11,700 bases of DNA from Candidatus Sabulitectum sp. (GTDB lineage Bacteria; Fermentibacterota; Fermentibacteria; Fermentibacterales; JCC-6): positions 1 to 11,700 of the forward strand of contig JAGLQD010000060.1 in NCBI GenBank assembly GCA_023136985.1, given 5' to 3'. Positions 1-6,746 of this stretch are shown one piece after another. How positions within the stretch are numbered: position 1 is the first letter of the stretch; every line of letters starts with the position of its first letter. Below the pieces are notes generated by a model, which had not been told where the DNA came from, made no database searches, and was given only the letters and a program-made list of their open reading frames with translations. A program made the translations under genes and the position numbers.

Positions 1-437
1 ACGATGATATATCGGGACAGGCCGGTTACAGCCTGTTCTGCAAGAAGCTTGCTTCTTCCATAGGAAGACTGGGGGCCGAAGTCGCCTGGGCCTGACGCCG
101 CCTGGCTTGAAGCAAGAATGAACAATGCGTTAGGGCTTTGGATCTTTGCGGCATTTACCAGTGCCGCTGTAAGACCGGCATTGATCCGGTCAAAGTCTTC
201 CCCGGAGCGGGCCTTCACTGCACCTGCTACATGATAGATTACCTCAATACCGTTCAAATGGCTGGAAATGCTCTCCGGCGACATTAGATCCGCGGTGACG
301 ATCCGGCATTCATCGGGAATGAAGCTTGTGTCTGAAGTAGCACGCACACATGCAGTTACAGTATGTCCATTCTCAATAAGCCTTTTTGCAAGGTTCCTGC
401 CCACAAAACCGGAAGCTCCTGTAAGAAAAATTTTCAA
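1..437 (-). CDS. NAD(P)-dependent epimerase/dehydratase-type SDR, CerR-like ceramide reductase candidate (partial)
   Basis: The first 145 residues of an extended short-chain dehydrogenase are seen; the 3' end lies beyond the left edge. The N-terminus reads LKIFLTGASGFVG, a Rossmann nucleotide-binding loop with G7, G10 and G13. It is followed by an HVAG segment, a SSQ at S110-Q112, and the catalytic YGRSK with Y126 and K130. The start is a TTG at 437, chosen because it puts the Rossmann strand at residue 2, as is usual for the family, and because GAAAGGG lies about 6 bases upstream; no ATG fits. The stretch between SSQ and the catalytic Tyr is short compared with many relatives, which carry an extra Pro/Glu-rich loop there. 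It diverges from a serine palmitoyltransferase-like gene. In Caulobacter a protein of this superfamily (CerR) reduces the 3-oxo group of oxidised ceramide, so that role is inferred from context. A sugar or sterol-type epimerase/dehydrogenase remains possible. Confidence 0.8.
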   Translation of the reverse strand, partial: MKIFLTGASGFVGRNLAKRLIENGHTVTACVRATSDTSFIPDECRIVTADLMSPESISSHLNGIEVIYHVAGAVKARSGEDFDRINAGLTAALVNAAKIQSPNALFILASSQAASGPGDFGPQSSYGRSKLLAEQAVTGLSRYII

Positions 438-458
438 AGTTAACCCTTTCTTCCAAGG

Positions 459-478
459 CAGGAATATGCCAATTCCTG
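459..478. promoter_or_regulatory. Inverted repeat in divergent spacer, possible operator
   Basis: CAGGAAT, six bases, then ATTCCTG form a perfect 7-bp dyad. It sits 22-41 bases upstream of the TTG start of the minus-strand reductase, where it could overlap that gene's promoter or leader. No regulator is identifiable, so a role as operator is an inference. Confidence 0.35.
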
Positions 479-537
479 TTTGATTTTGAAAGGTTTGTTG
501 TTAGATTCATACAGCATATCACATTAACTTTTTCAAC

Positions 538-553
538 TTCTGGTGTACCAGAA
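538..553. promoter_or_regulatory. Palindrome TTCTGGT-GT-ACCAGAA upstream of the SPT gene, possible operator
   Basis: Two perfect 7-bp arms are separated by two bases and end 20 bases before the chosen start of the serine palmitoyltransferase gene. The core TCTGGT...ACCAGA resembles the E. coli FadR box seen at fad genes, but the centre here is two bases rather than three. Transcriptional operator and mRNA hairpin near the start are both possible. No clear -35/-10 pair was found around it. Confidence 0.4.
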
Positions 554-573
554 AAAAAATGACGGGTGATTTC

Positions 574-1758
574 ATGGACATATTTCAGAAATGTTTTGAT
601 TACGATAGACCTGAAAAAGTAAAAGCAATGGGTCTCTATCCGTACTTTGTTCCGCTTCAGGGTCATGTGGGTGCGGAAATGGAAATCGGCGGGCACAGCC
701 TGATCATGCTTGGATCCAACAACTATCTGGGACTTACTGACAACCCCTATGTCATGGAGAAATCCCGCGAGGCCATAACAAAGTATGGAACCGGGTGTAC
801 TGGCAGCAGATTCATGAATGGTACACTGGACATACATCTTGAGCTTGAAGACCGTCTGGCAAAATTTCTAAAAAAAGAAGCCTGTCTTACATTCAGTACA
901 GGTTTTCAAGCCAACCTGGGTGCCATAAGCACACTGGGGCAACGAGGTGATATTCTCTACCTTGACCGGGAGAATCATGCTTCAATAATAGACGGTTCCC
1001 GACTGGGCTACGCAAAGGTGGTTAAATTCAAGCACAAGGATCTTGATCAACTAAGACATATTCTGGAAAAGAACAAAGGTGAACCCGGCCTGATAATCAC
1101 CGATGGTGTGTTCAGCATGGGGGGGGATCTTGCAGATATCAATGGTCTTGCGGATCTGGCTGAAGAATTTGGAGTACGACTGCTTGTTGACGATGCCCAC
1201 GGAGTGGGCTCCATGGGTGCCACAGGTATGGGAACAGCTGAATTCCAGGGATGTCACAGCAGGGTCGATCTTACCGTTGGTACCTTCAGCAAATCGTTTG
1301 CATGCATTGGAGGTTTTGCAGCAGGAGATGCGAAGGTGATAAGCTACCTTCGTCATAATGCCAGAACAAACATATTCAGTGCAAGTCTTCCACCTGCTTC
1401 AGTTGCTACGGTCATTGCCTCTCTTGATGTGCTGGAGCGAGAGCCTGAACTGTTAACAAAGGTTCACAGAGCCGCAAAAAGATGCAGGGAAGGATTGTCT
1501 GATCTTGGTTTCAATATCGGTCACAGTGAGGCTCCCATCATTCCAATATATGTTGGTGAAGATCTGGACTGTTTCAGATTCTGGAAAGACATGTTCGATA
1601 ACGGAGTATTCACTAATCCGGTGATCTCACCTGCTGTTGAACCCGGGGCAGCCATGCTGCGTACAAGCTTCATGGCAAGCCACACCGATGATATGATTGA
1701 CCGGGCACTGGATGTTTTCAAGAAGGTCGGTCGCAAGCATGATCTGATCGGCGGGTAG
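574..1758 (+). CDS. spt: Serine palmitoyltransferase-like alpha-oxoamine synthase (PLP-dependent)
   Basis: A 394-residue PLP-dependent alpha-oxoamine synthase, the usual length for soluble bacterial members. Visible family marks are SNNYLGLT near the N-terminus, GTGCTGSRFMNGT, the cofactor-stacking His in ENHAS (H135), DDAH (D206, H209) and the Schiff-base Lys in GTFSKS (K240). The close C-terminus, with a LRTSFMASHT segment and a final GRKHDLIGG, is more like serine palmitoyltransferase than biotin KAPA synthase or 2-amino-3-ketobutyrate ligase. The predicted reaction is serine plus a long acyl thioester to 3-ketosphinganine, CO2 and free carrier, in the cytoplasm. The start at 574 is preferred because GGTGAT lies just upstream and family members begin MDIFxKC; an ATG at 559 is in frame but has no ribosome site. 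One base separates it from the next gene, a GNAT protein, which fits a ceramide operon. KAPA synthase (BioF) is the main alternative; no other biotin gene is nearby. Confidence 0.85.
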   Translation: MDIFQKCFDYDRPEKVKAMGLYPYFVPLQGHVGAEMEIGGHSLIMLGSNNYLGLTDNPYVMEKSREAITKYGTGCTGSRFMNGTLDIHLELEDRLAKFLKKEACLTFSTGFQANLGAISTLGQRGDILYLDRENHASIIDGSRLGYAKVVKFKHKDLDQLRHILEKNKGEPGLIITDGVFSMGGDLADINGLADLAEEFGVRLLVDDAHGVGSMGATGMGTAEFQGCHSRVDLTVGTFSKSFACIGGFAAGDAKVISYLRHNARTNIFSASLPPASVATVIASLDVLEREPELLTKVHRAAKRCREGLSDLGFNIGHSEAPIIPIYVGEDLDCFRFWKDMFDNGVFTNPVISPAVEPGAAMLRTSFMASHTDDMIDRALDVFKKVGRKHDLIGG

Positions 1759-1759
1759 T

Positions 1760-2881
1760 ATGAAGTACACCATAGAGAAAGTAGATAGCCGTAAAAGTAC
1801 TAAAGAATTCCTCATGCTGCCTTTCAGGATCAACAAAGATGATCCGCACTGGGTGCCTCCACTGTTGATGAATGTTCGACAGCTCATGAGCAAGAAGCAT
1901 CCGTTTCACGAGCATGCAGAGGTTGAGTTCTATGTAGCCAGAGACAACAACAACAAAGTTGCAGGCAGGATAAGTGCTTGCGTTAACAGGACCCACAACG
2001 AATATCACAACGAGAAGACTGGTTTCTTCGGTTTCCTTGAATGTGAGAATGACACTGAACTCGCTGCTCTTCTTCTTAAAACAGCTGAAGACTATGTGAA
2101 GCAGCTGGGAATGGAAAGCATTCGCGGCCCTTTTAACCTTTCTACCAACGAGGAATGCGGCCTGCTTGTTGACGGTTTTGATACCGACCCCAGGCTTATG
2201 ATGCTTCACAACCCCAAGTGGCTGGGTGGGCTTGTGGAAGCAGCGGGTTACAGCAAACTCATGGATCTTCTGGCCTACTGGCTTGATGGAGACAGCGAGA
2301 GGTTCAAGAAGCTTTTCCGTATTGCGAAGATGGTGGAAAAAAGAGGAAATTGGACTGTTAGGAACATTAACACAAAAGACCTGAAAAATGATATGGCCAA
2401 GATCATGGAAGTTTACAATGAGTGCTGGGGAGAGAACTGGGGTTTTGTGCCCATGTCTCCCAGGGAACTCACTGCAATGGTTGAGGAACTGAAGATGCTC
2501 ATAACAAGTGATCTTACCCCTATGGTGGAGCTTGACGGTGAGCTGGTTGCTTTCGGAGTTGGTCTGCCTGACGCAAATATTGCTTTTAAAAAAGGAAACG
2601 GCAGAGCGATACCCTCGATTCTTGCACTGAAGGTACCACCTTTTAAAGTTGATATCGACCGGGTGAGAGTGCTTTTGATGGGTGTTAAGAAAGAACACAG
2701 AAACAAGGGTCTTGAGGCACTTGTGATCGATAGATTGATAAAGAACAGCACAAAGATCGGTATGGGTAAGGGAGAGCTCTCCTGGATACTGGAGAACAAC
2801 CGTGAAATGAGAGCAATACTGGAAAAGCAGATGGATGCAGACCTTTACAAACGATACAGAATCTACCAGAAGGAATTTTAA
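1760..2881 (+). CDS. Large GNAT-fold acyltransferase, candidate bacterial ceramide synthase (bCerS-like)
   Basis: 373 residues, more than twice a minimal GNAT domain. The N-terminal part has a conserved-looking DDPHWVPPLL and a GFFGFLE stretch, with RGPFNLSTNEECGLL in the middle. The C-terminal half has a recognisable GNAT core: a hydrophobic strand (VRVLLMGV, ending V309) followed by a diverged acyl-CoA pyrophosphate loop around R314-G317 (RNKGLE) and a helix, ending in a KRYRIYQKEF tail. No membrane segment or signal peptide is seen. It starts one base after the SPT stop and its stop is directly followed by the next ATG, so it is almost certainly co-transcribed. Known biology: in Caulobacter a GNAT-like protein N-acylates 3-ketosphinganine. 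That this protein does the same is inferred from fold and neighbours; simple N-acetyltransferase activity on another amine is the alternative. Confidence 0.65.
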   Translation: MKYTIEKVDSRKSTKEFLMLPFRINKDDPHWVPPLLMNVRQLMSKKHPFHEHAEVEFYVARDNNNKVAGRISACVNRTHNEYHNEKTGFFGFLECENDTELAALLLKTAEDYVKQLGMESIRGPFNLSTNEECGLLVDGFDTDPRLMMLHNPKWLGGLVEAAGYSKLMDLLAYWLDGDSERFKKLFRIAKMVEKRGNWTVRNINTKDLKNDMAKIMEVYNECWGENWGFVPMSPRELTAMVEELKMLITSDLTPMVELDGELVAFGVGLPDANIAFKKGNGRAIPSILALKVPPFKVDIDRVRVLLMGVKKEHRNKGLEALVIDRLIKNSTKIGMGKGELSWILENNREMRAILEKQMDADLYKRYRIYQKEF

Positions 2882-4660
2882 ATGACTGAACGAGAGCTTG
2901 TTGACCTTTACATAAAATTTTTCGAGAGCAAGGATCACAAAAGAATTCCCGGTGCTTCAATAATACCGGAGAACGATTCAACCATTCTGTTCACTCCGGC
3001 TGGAATGCAGCCTCTTGTTCCATACCTTCTTGGTGAAAAACACCCTCAGGGAAAAAGACTGGTTGATGTTCAGAAATGTATAAGAACAGGTGACATTGAA
3101 GAAGTCGGTGATGCCACCCATCTTACTTTTTTCAGGATGCTGGGCAACTGGTCACTGGGGGGCTACTTCAAGAAGGAAGCGATCCAGTGGAGCTGGGAAT
3201 TCCTTACAGGCAAAGAGTGGCTTGGTTTCGACCCGGAGAAGATCAGTGTAACAGTATTCGCAGGTGAGGGCGACATACCTGCAGACCATGAAGCAGCGAA
3301 GATCTGGATGAGCGCCGGTGTGCCAAAGGAACGGATCTACAGTTTCGGCATGAAAGACAACTGGTGGGGTCCAACCGGTGCAACAGGCCCCTGTGGCCCT
3401 GACACAGAGATGTTCCTTGACACAGGTAAGGAACCCTGCTGTGAAGAATGCAAGCCGGGGTGTTCCTGTGGTAAGTACTTTGAAGTATGGAATGATGTGT
3501 TCATGGAGTACCGCAAGACTGAAGCAGGTACCTACGAGCCTCTGGAGCAGAAAAATGTTGACACTGGAATGGGTGTTGAAAGAACTGTTGCCATGCTGGG
3601 GGGATACAAAACGGTATATGAGATCGGTGTTCTGAAACCTCTTATCAAGAGAATCCGGGAGCTTGCCGCAATTGAAGAAGAAGAGCCCACAAGATCAGAG
3701 AGGGTCATAGCCGATCACATAAGAAGCACCACTCATATTCTTGGTGATGATCAGGGGGTCGTGCCTTCCAATGTGGACCAGGGGTATGTACTCAGAAGGC
3801 TGATCAGACTTGCTATCAGGCATGGAATGAAGCTGGATATTCCCAAAAGCTTCCTGGGAGAACTTGCCACCATGGTAATTGAGACCGAGGGTGAGGAATA
3901 CCCGGAGCTGGCGCGGAATAAAGCACTGATCCTGGACGAGCTGGAGAGAGAAGAAAAACTCTTTGGAGAGACCCTTCAGTCAGGTATGAAGCAGTTCAAC
4001 AAGATGCTGCCCAATCTGCTGAAGAACCCCAACAAGATCATAGCTGGAAGGCTTGCTTTCAAGTTGTACGATACCTTCGGTTTTCCAGTTGAACTCACTG
4101 CAGATCTGGCAGATGAGAATGGCATGACAGTGGACATGGACGGTTACCACAAAGCTTTCGACAAGCACCGCGAGCTCTCCAAGCAGGGTGCTGAAAAGAA
4201 GTTCAAGGGTGGCCTGGCAGACAACAGCGAGATGGTCACAAAGCTTCACACAGCCACCCATCTGCTTCACGCCGCTTTAAGAAAAGTACTGGGAGACTCT
4301 GTTAAACAGAAAGGCAGTAACATTACTGCTGAAAGACTCAGGTTCGACTTTTTGTACCCGGAAAAAATGACGGATGAGCAGAAAAAAGAAGTTGAAGCTC
4401 TGGTGAACAGTGCCATAAACGATAAAGTATCAATAGAGATGTTGGAAATGCACCCGGATGAGGCAGAGAAACTCGGTGCTCTGGGGTTCTTTAAAGACAA
4501 ATATGGGGATGTAGTAAAGGTATACACCATAGGTGAATACTCTACTGAGATCTGCGGTGGTCCCCATGTGGAAAACACCTCCGAGTTGGGCAGATTCCGA
4601 ATTGCATCGGAAAAGAGCTCTTCAAGGGGTGTCAGAAGAATCAAGGCGGTGATAGAATGA
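2882..4660 (+). CDS. alaS: Alanyl-tRNA synthetase, short form lacking the C-terminal domain
   Basis: 592 residues that charge tRNA-Ala, against roughly 850-880 in typical bacterial enzymes. The class II catalytic core is clear: FTPAGMQPLVPYLLG, the motif 2 region THLTFFRMLGNWSLGGYF, and GMGVERTVAMLGG. A Cys-rich insert (C186, C187, C190, C194, C196) precedes YFEVWNDVFMEY and may bind zinc. The editing domain is intact, with H456/H460 (HTATH) and C558/H562 (CGGPH) as metal ligands, and the protein stops right after RGVRRIKAV. The DHHA1/C-Ala region that normally follows is therefore absent. The missing KHNDLE-type motif, replaced by RTGDIEEVGDAT, also resembles short enzymes I associate with candidate-phyla bacteria, suggesting a distinct lineage or transfer. 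It begins immediately after the acyltransferase stop, with AAGGAA upstream, and overlaps the next gene by four bases. It could be the only AlaRS of the cell or a second copy. Confidence 0.93.
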   Translation: MTERELVDLYIKFFESKDHKRIPGASIIPENDSTILFTPAGMQPLVPYLLGEKHPQGKRLVDVQKCIRTGDIEEVGDATHLTFFRMLGNWSLGGYFKKEAIQWSWEFLTGKEWLGFDPEKISVTVFAGEGDIPADHEAAKIWMSAGVPKERIYSFGMKDNWWGPTGATGPCGPDTEMFLDTGKEPCCEECKPGCSCGKYFEVWNDVFMEYRKTEAGTYEPLEQKNVDTGMGVERTVAMLGGYKTVYEIGVLKPLIKRIRELAAIEEEEPTRSERVIADHIRSTTHILGDDQGVVPSNVDQGYVLRRLIRLAIRHGMKLDIPKSFLGELATMVIETEGEEYPELARNKALILDELEREEKLFGETLQSGMKQFNKMLPNLLKNPNKIIAGRLAFKLYDTFGFPVELTADLADENGMTVDMDGYHKAFDKHRELSKQGAEKKFKGGLADNSEMVTKLHTATHLLHAALRKVLGDSVKQKGSNITAERLRFDFLYPEKMTDEQKKEVEALVNSAINDKVSIEMLEMHPDEAEKLGALGFFKDKYGDVVKVYTIGEYSTEICGGPHVENTSELGRFRIASEKSSSRGVRRIKAVIE

Positions 4661-5553
4661 TGCTGATGATACTTGCCCTGTTAGTAGCTTCAGACTTCTC
4701 GGGAACCTGGGAAACCACCTACGGTGACATGGTTCTTGAACAGAGTGGTAGTTCAGTAACAGGCTGGTACAGCTATGGCACCATGTCCACCATTGAAGGA
4801 ACAGTTACAGAGAGCGGAAAGCTGATCTTTACCTACGATGAGGGAGACGCTTCCGGCAGTGGCTGGTTCCTGCTTTCAGAAAACGGCTCATCTTTCGCAG
4901 GGCAGTGGAGAGCAGATGGTGACAGAAACTGGAGCGGTTGGGACGGACACAGAGCAACAGGCGAACCGTCAACCTGGGTTCTCATACTTGAAGCAGAATG
5001 GCAGGAATCCATGCGAGAGAACGAGTACTCCTTTGGGGAAATGCTTGACGCATGGCTTGGCAGACTGGAGGGTGTGGAGATAAGGCACCGTTTTGTTCAT
5101 GATCTGGACGATATCAGAGGCTTCTGCATTGAAGCAGCAACCCTTCCAGGTGATGTATACCTGCTCTTTGCCTCTCACGGAACAACCGAGGGGATTGCAC
5201 TGAATTCCGGAACTATCCAGCCTCATGATCTGGCTGATGCTATTGCTCCAATGAACAACCTTAAGCTTGTACATTTCAGCAGTTGCCTGGTAATGGCAGG
5301 TCGCACAGATGAAGTAATCCTTAACTCCAGATCAGACTCAGGCTGGAGAGATGATTTTGCGGTTTCAGGCTATACCACATCAGTAGACTGGGGTGGCAGC
5401 GCAATAATCGAGTTCTACTACCTGAACCAGATTCTGGAGAACGGGCTCACCCCAGTAGAGGCTGCACAGGCTCTTAACAGAGATATCAGGTTCTCTGGCA
5501 CAACAGCAACTCCCTACATGGATGCAGCAGGTTTCGAAATACAAACACCTTGA
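4657..5553 (+). CDS. Secreted protein with beta-barrel-like N-domain and caspase-like (clan CD) C-domain
   Basis: 298 residues. The start (MMLMILALLVA) is a short hydrophobic signal-like segment without a basic n-region, probably cut before SDFSG. Residues ~12-100 are rich in Gly, Ser, Trp and Thr in alternating strands (SGTWETTYG, SGSSVTGWYSYG, SFAGQWRADG), like small lipocalin-type barrel domains. Residues ~105-285 follow the caspase fold: a strand leading to ASHG with H174-G175, then LVHFSSC with C210, the expected His-Cys dyad for clan CD peptidases. A later SGYTTSVDW motif recalls caspase-like domains of unknown function (I believe DUF6642), though I cannot confirm this by search. The ATG overlaps the AlaRS stop as ATGA, with AAGGCGGTGAT upstream, so translation is probably coupled. 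Whether it is an active protease, and on what, cannot be told. Confidence 0.65.
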   Translation: MMLMILALLVASDFSGTWETTYGDMVLEQSGSSVTGWYSYGTMSTIEGTVTESGKLIFTYDEGDASGSGWFLLSENGSSFAGQWRADGDRNWSGWDGHRATGEPSTWVLILEAEWQESMRENEYSFGEMLDAWLGRLEGVEIRHRFVHDLDDIRGFCIEAATLPGDVYLLFASHGTTEGIALNSGTIQPHDLADAIAPMNNLKLVHFSSCLVMAGRTDEVILNSRSDSGWRDDFAVSGYTTSVDWGGSAIIEFYYLNQILENGLTPVEAAQALNRDIRFSGTTATPYMDAAGFEIQTP

Positions 5554-5594
5554 ACAATCATAAATAAGTAGACAAAACGAGAGAGAGGCACAGA

Positions 5595-6626
5595 ATGGAA
5601 TTATTGAAAAGACTTTGTGAGATTGACGGTATTTCCGGTCGCGAGGATGCTGTAGTAGAGCTTTTCAAAAAAGAGCTGAAAGATGTTGCTGATGAAATAA
5701 CCACAGACGCCATGAAGAACATCACTGCTGTAAAATATGGAAAAGAGGGCAACAACCTACCAAAGGTAATGATTGCAGGGCACATAGACGAGATCGGTTT
5801 TCTAATCTACAACATAGACAAAGACGGCTTTGCATCAATAGTTCCCGTTGGTGGCTGGAGTGCTGCTTCCATCTTCGGACACACAGTAAGAGTGCATACC
5901 CGAAAAGGAGAGATCCTTACAGGCGTTGTCTGTGCCCCTCCTGCTTTAACACCTGAGGCTGCCGGCAAGGCCATCAAACTTGACAAGCTCTTCATAGATT
6001 TCGGCATGACCGGAAAAGAGGTAAAGGAAAAAGTTTCAAGAGGCGACTGGGTAGCAATGGATACAGTCTACACAGAAATGGGCGACTGTCTGGTTGCAAA
6101 GGCATTTGACGACAGAATCGGTGTGTACATGATTGCCCAGGCGTTCAAGAAGTACAACAACCCCAATATCGATGTATACTGTGTAGGCACTTCTCAGGAA
6201 GAAGTTGGCCTCCGGGGTTCCACAGTGGCAGCACAGGCCATAAAGCCAGACATTGGTATTGCAGCAGACATTACCGGATCAGGGGATACCCCCGGTTTCC
6301 CTGCCACAATGAAGATATGTGATCTTGGCAAAGGCGTTGCTATCAAGCAGCAGGATGCCAGTGTTATCTGCTCACCATCCCTTGTGAATTTCATCAGAGA
6401 TATTGCAGAAGCAAAGAAGATAGACCATCAGATGGAGATTCTTGTTCGAGGCGGTACAGACACCAGCTCCATGCAGAAGTTCGGCGGCAACACCCACGCT
6501 ACCTGTCTTTCCATTCCCACAAGGAACGGACACAGCCCGGTTGCCATCATCCACAAGCACGATGTTGAAGCAGCAGTAGAGCTTCTTGTTGAATTCCTTA
6601 ACAAGGCTCACCTGTTCAACCTTTAG
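5595..6626 (+). CDS. M42 family metallo-aminopeptidase (FrvX/YsdC/glutamyl-aminopeptidase type)
   Basis: 343 residues, the normal length for M42 peptidases, which form large tetrahedral complexes and trim N-terminal residues from peptides in the cytoplasm. Dinuclear metal-site motifs are all present: AGHIDEIG (H63, D65), AFDDRIG (D172 as bridging ligand), TSQEEVG (E202/E203, base and ligand), AADITG (D225) and NGHSP (H313). A beta-domain insertion lies between the first two motifs, as in the family. Only 41 bases separate it from the caspase-like gene, with a GAGAGAGG ribosome site, so it is likely the last gene of the operon; a strong hairpin follows 11 bases after its stop. The family also contains enzymes once called endoglucanase M, but a cellulase role is not indicated. 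Substrate preference cannot be read from the sequence. Confidence 0.93.
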   Translation: MELLKRLCEIDGISGREDAVVELFKKELKDVADEITTDAMKNITAVKYGKEGNNLPKVMIAGHIDEIGFLIYNIDKDGFASIVPVGGWSAASIFGHTVRVHTRKGEILTGVVCAPPALTPEAAGKAIKLDKLFIDFGMTGKEVKEKVSRGDWVAMDTVYTEMGDCLVAKAFDDRIGVYMIAQAFKKYNNPNIDVYCVGTSQEEVGLRGSTVAAQAIKPDIGIAADITGSGDTPGFPATMKICDLGKGVAIKQQDASVICSPSLVNFIRDIAEAKKIDHQMEILVRGGTDTSSMQKFGGNTHATCLSIPTRNGHSPVAIIHKHDVEAAVELLVEFLNKAHLFNL

Positions 6627-6637
6627 TAATCAGGCAG

Positions 6638-6673
6638 ACGAGAAAAGGGTCGCGAGCGCGACCCTTTTCTCGT
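6638..6673. terminator. Perfect 16-bp hairpin, probable intrinsic terminator
   Basis: Arms of 16 bases pair perfectly around a GAGC loop: ACGAGAAAAGGGTCGC and its complement. It begins 11 bases after the M42 stop. The descending arm carries CCCTTTTCTCG, so the T-run is inside the stem and no clean T-tract follows on either side. It most likely ends the five-gene plus-strand operon. Confidence 0.7.
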
Positions 6674-6685
6674 ATATATGCAAAC

Positions 6686-6722
6686 ACGGATAGTAAATTA
6701 GCCATCTAGTATTAACATCCGT
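6686..6722. promoter_or_regulatory. Imperfect dyad upstream of the TPR/SLOG gene
   Basis: ACGGAT and ATCCGT are 25 bases apart, with further partial matches inward (AGTAAATTAG against CTAGTATTAAC). The region lies between the terminator and the next gene, where that gene's promoter must be. It may be an operator; no convincing -35/-10 pair was found. Confidence 0.2.
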
Positions 6723-6746
6723 TTAATGCGAAATCAGGAGATAACC

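Noticed and set aside
373..837. Minus-strand open frame of 154 codons across the divergent spacer
   Set aside because: It overlaps the SPT coding region and the reductase start, has no family features, and its reading is explained by the other strand.
574..1758. Biotin KAPA synthase (BioF) as the name
   Set aside because: Same superfamily, but the C-terminal motif and the GNAT and SDR neighbours fit SPT better, and no other biotin gene is nearby. It remains the main alternative.
1718..2938. Minus-strand open frame of 406 codons opposite the GNAT gene
   Set aside because: Antisense to a clear GNAT-fold gene. Its protein is rich in His, Cys and Phe without any motif; a shadow of codon bias on the other strand.
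4267..4644. Minus-strand open frame opposite the AlaRS editing domain
   Set aside because: The plus strand encodes intact AlaRS motifs; no ribosome site or family pattern on the minus strand.
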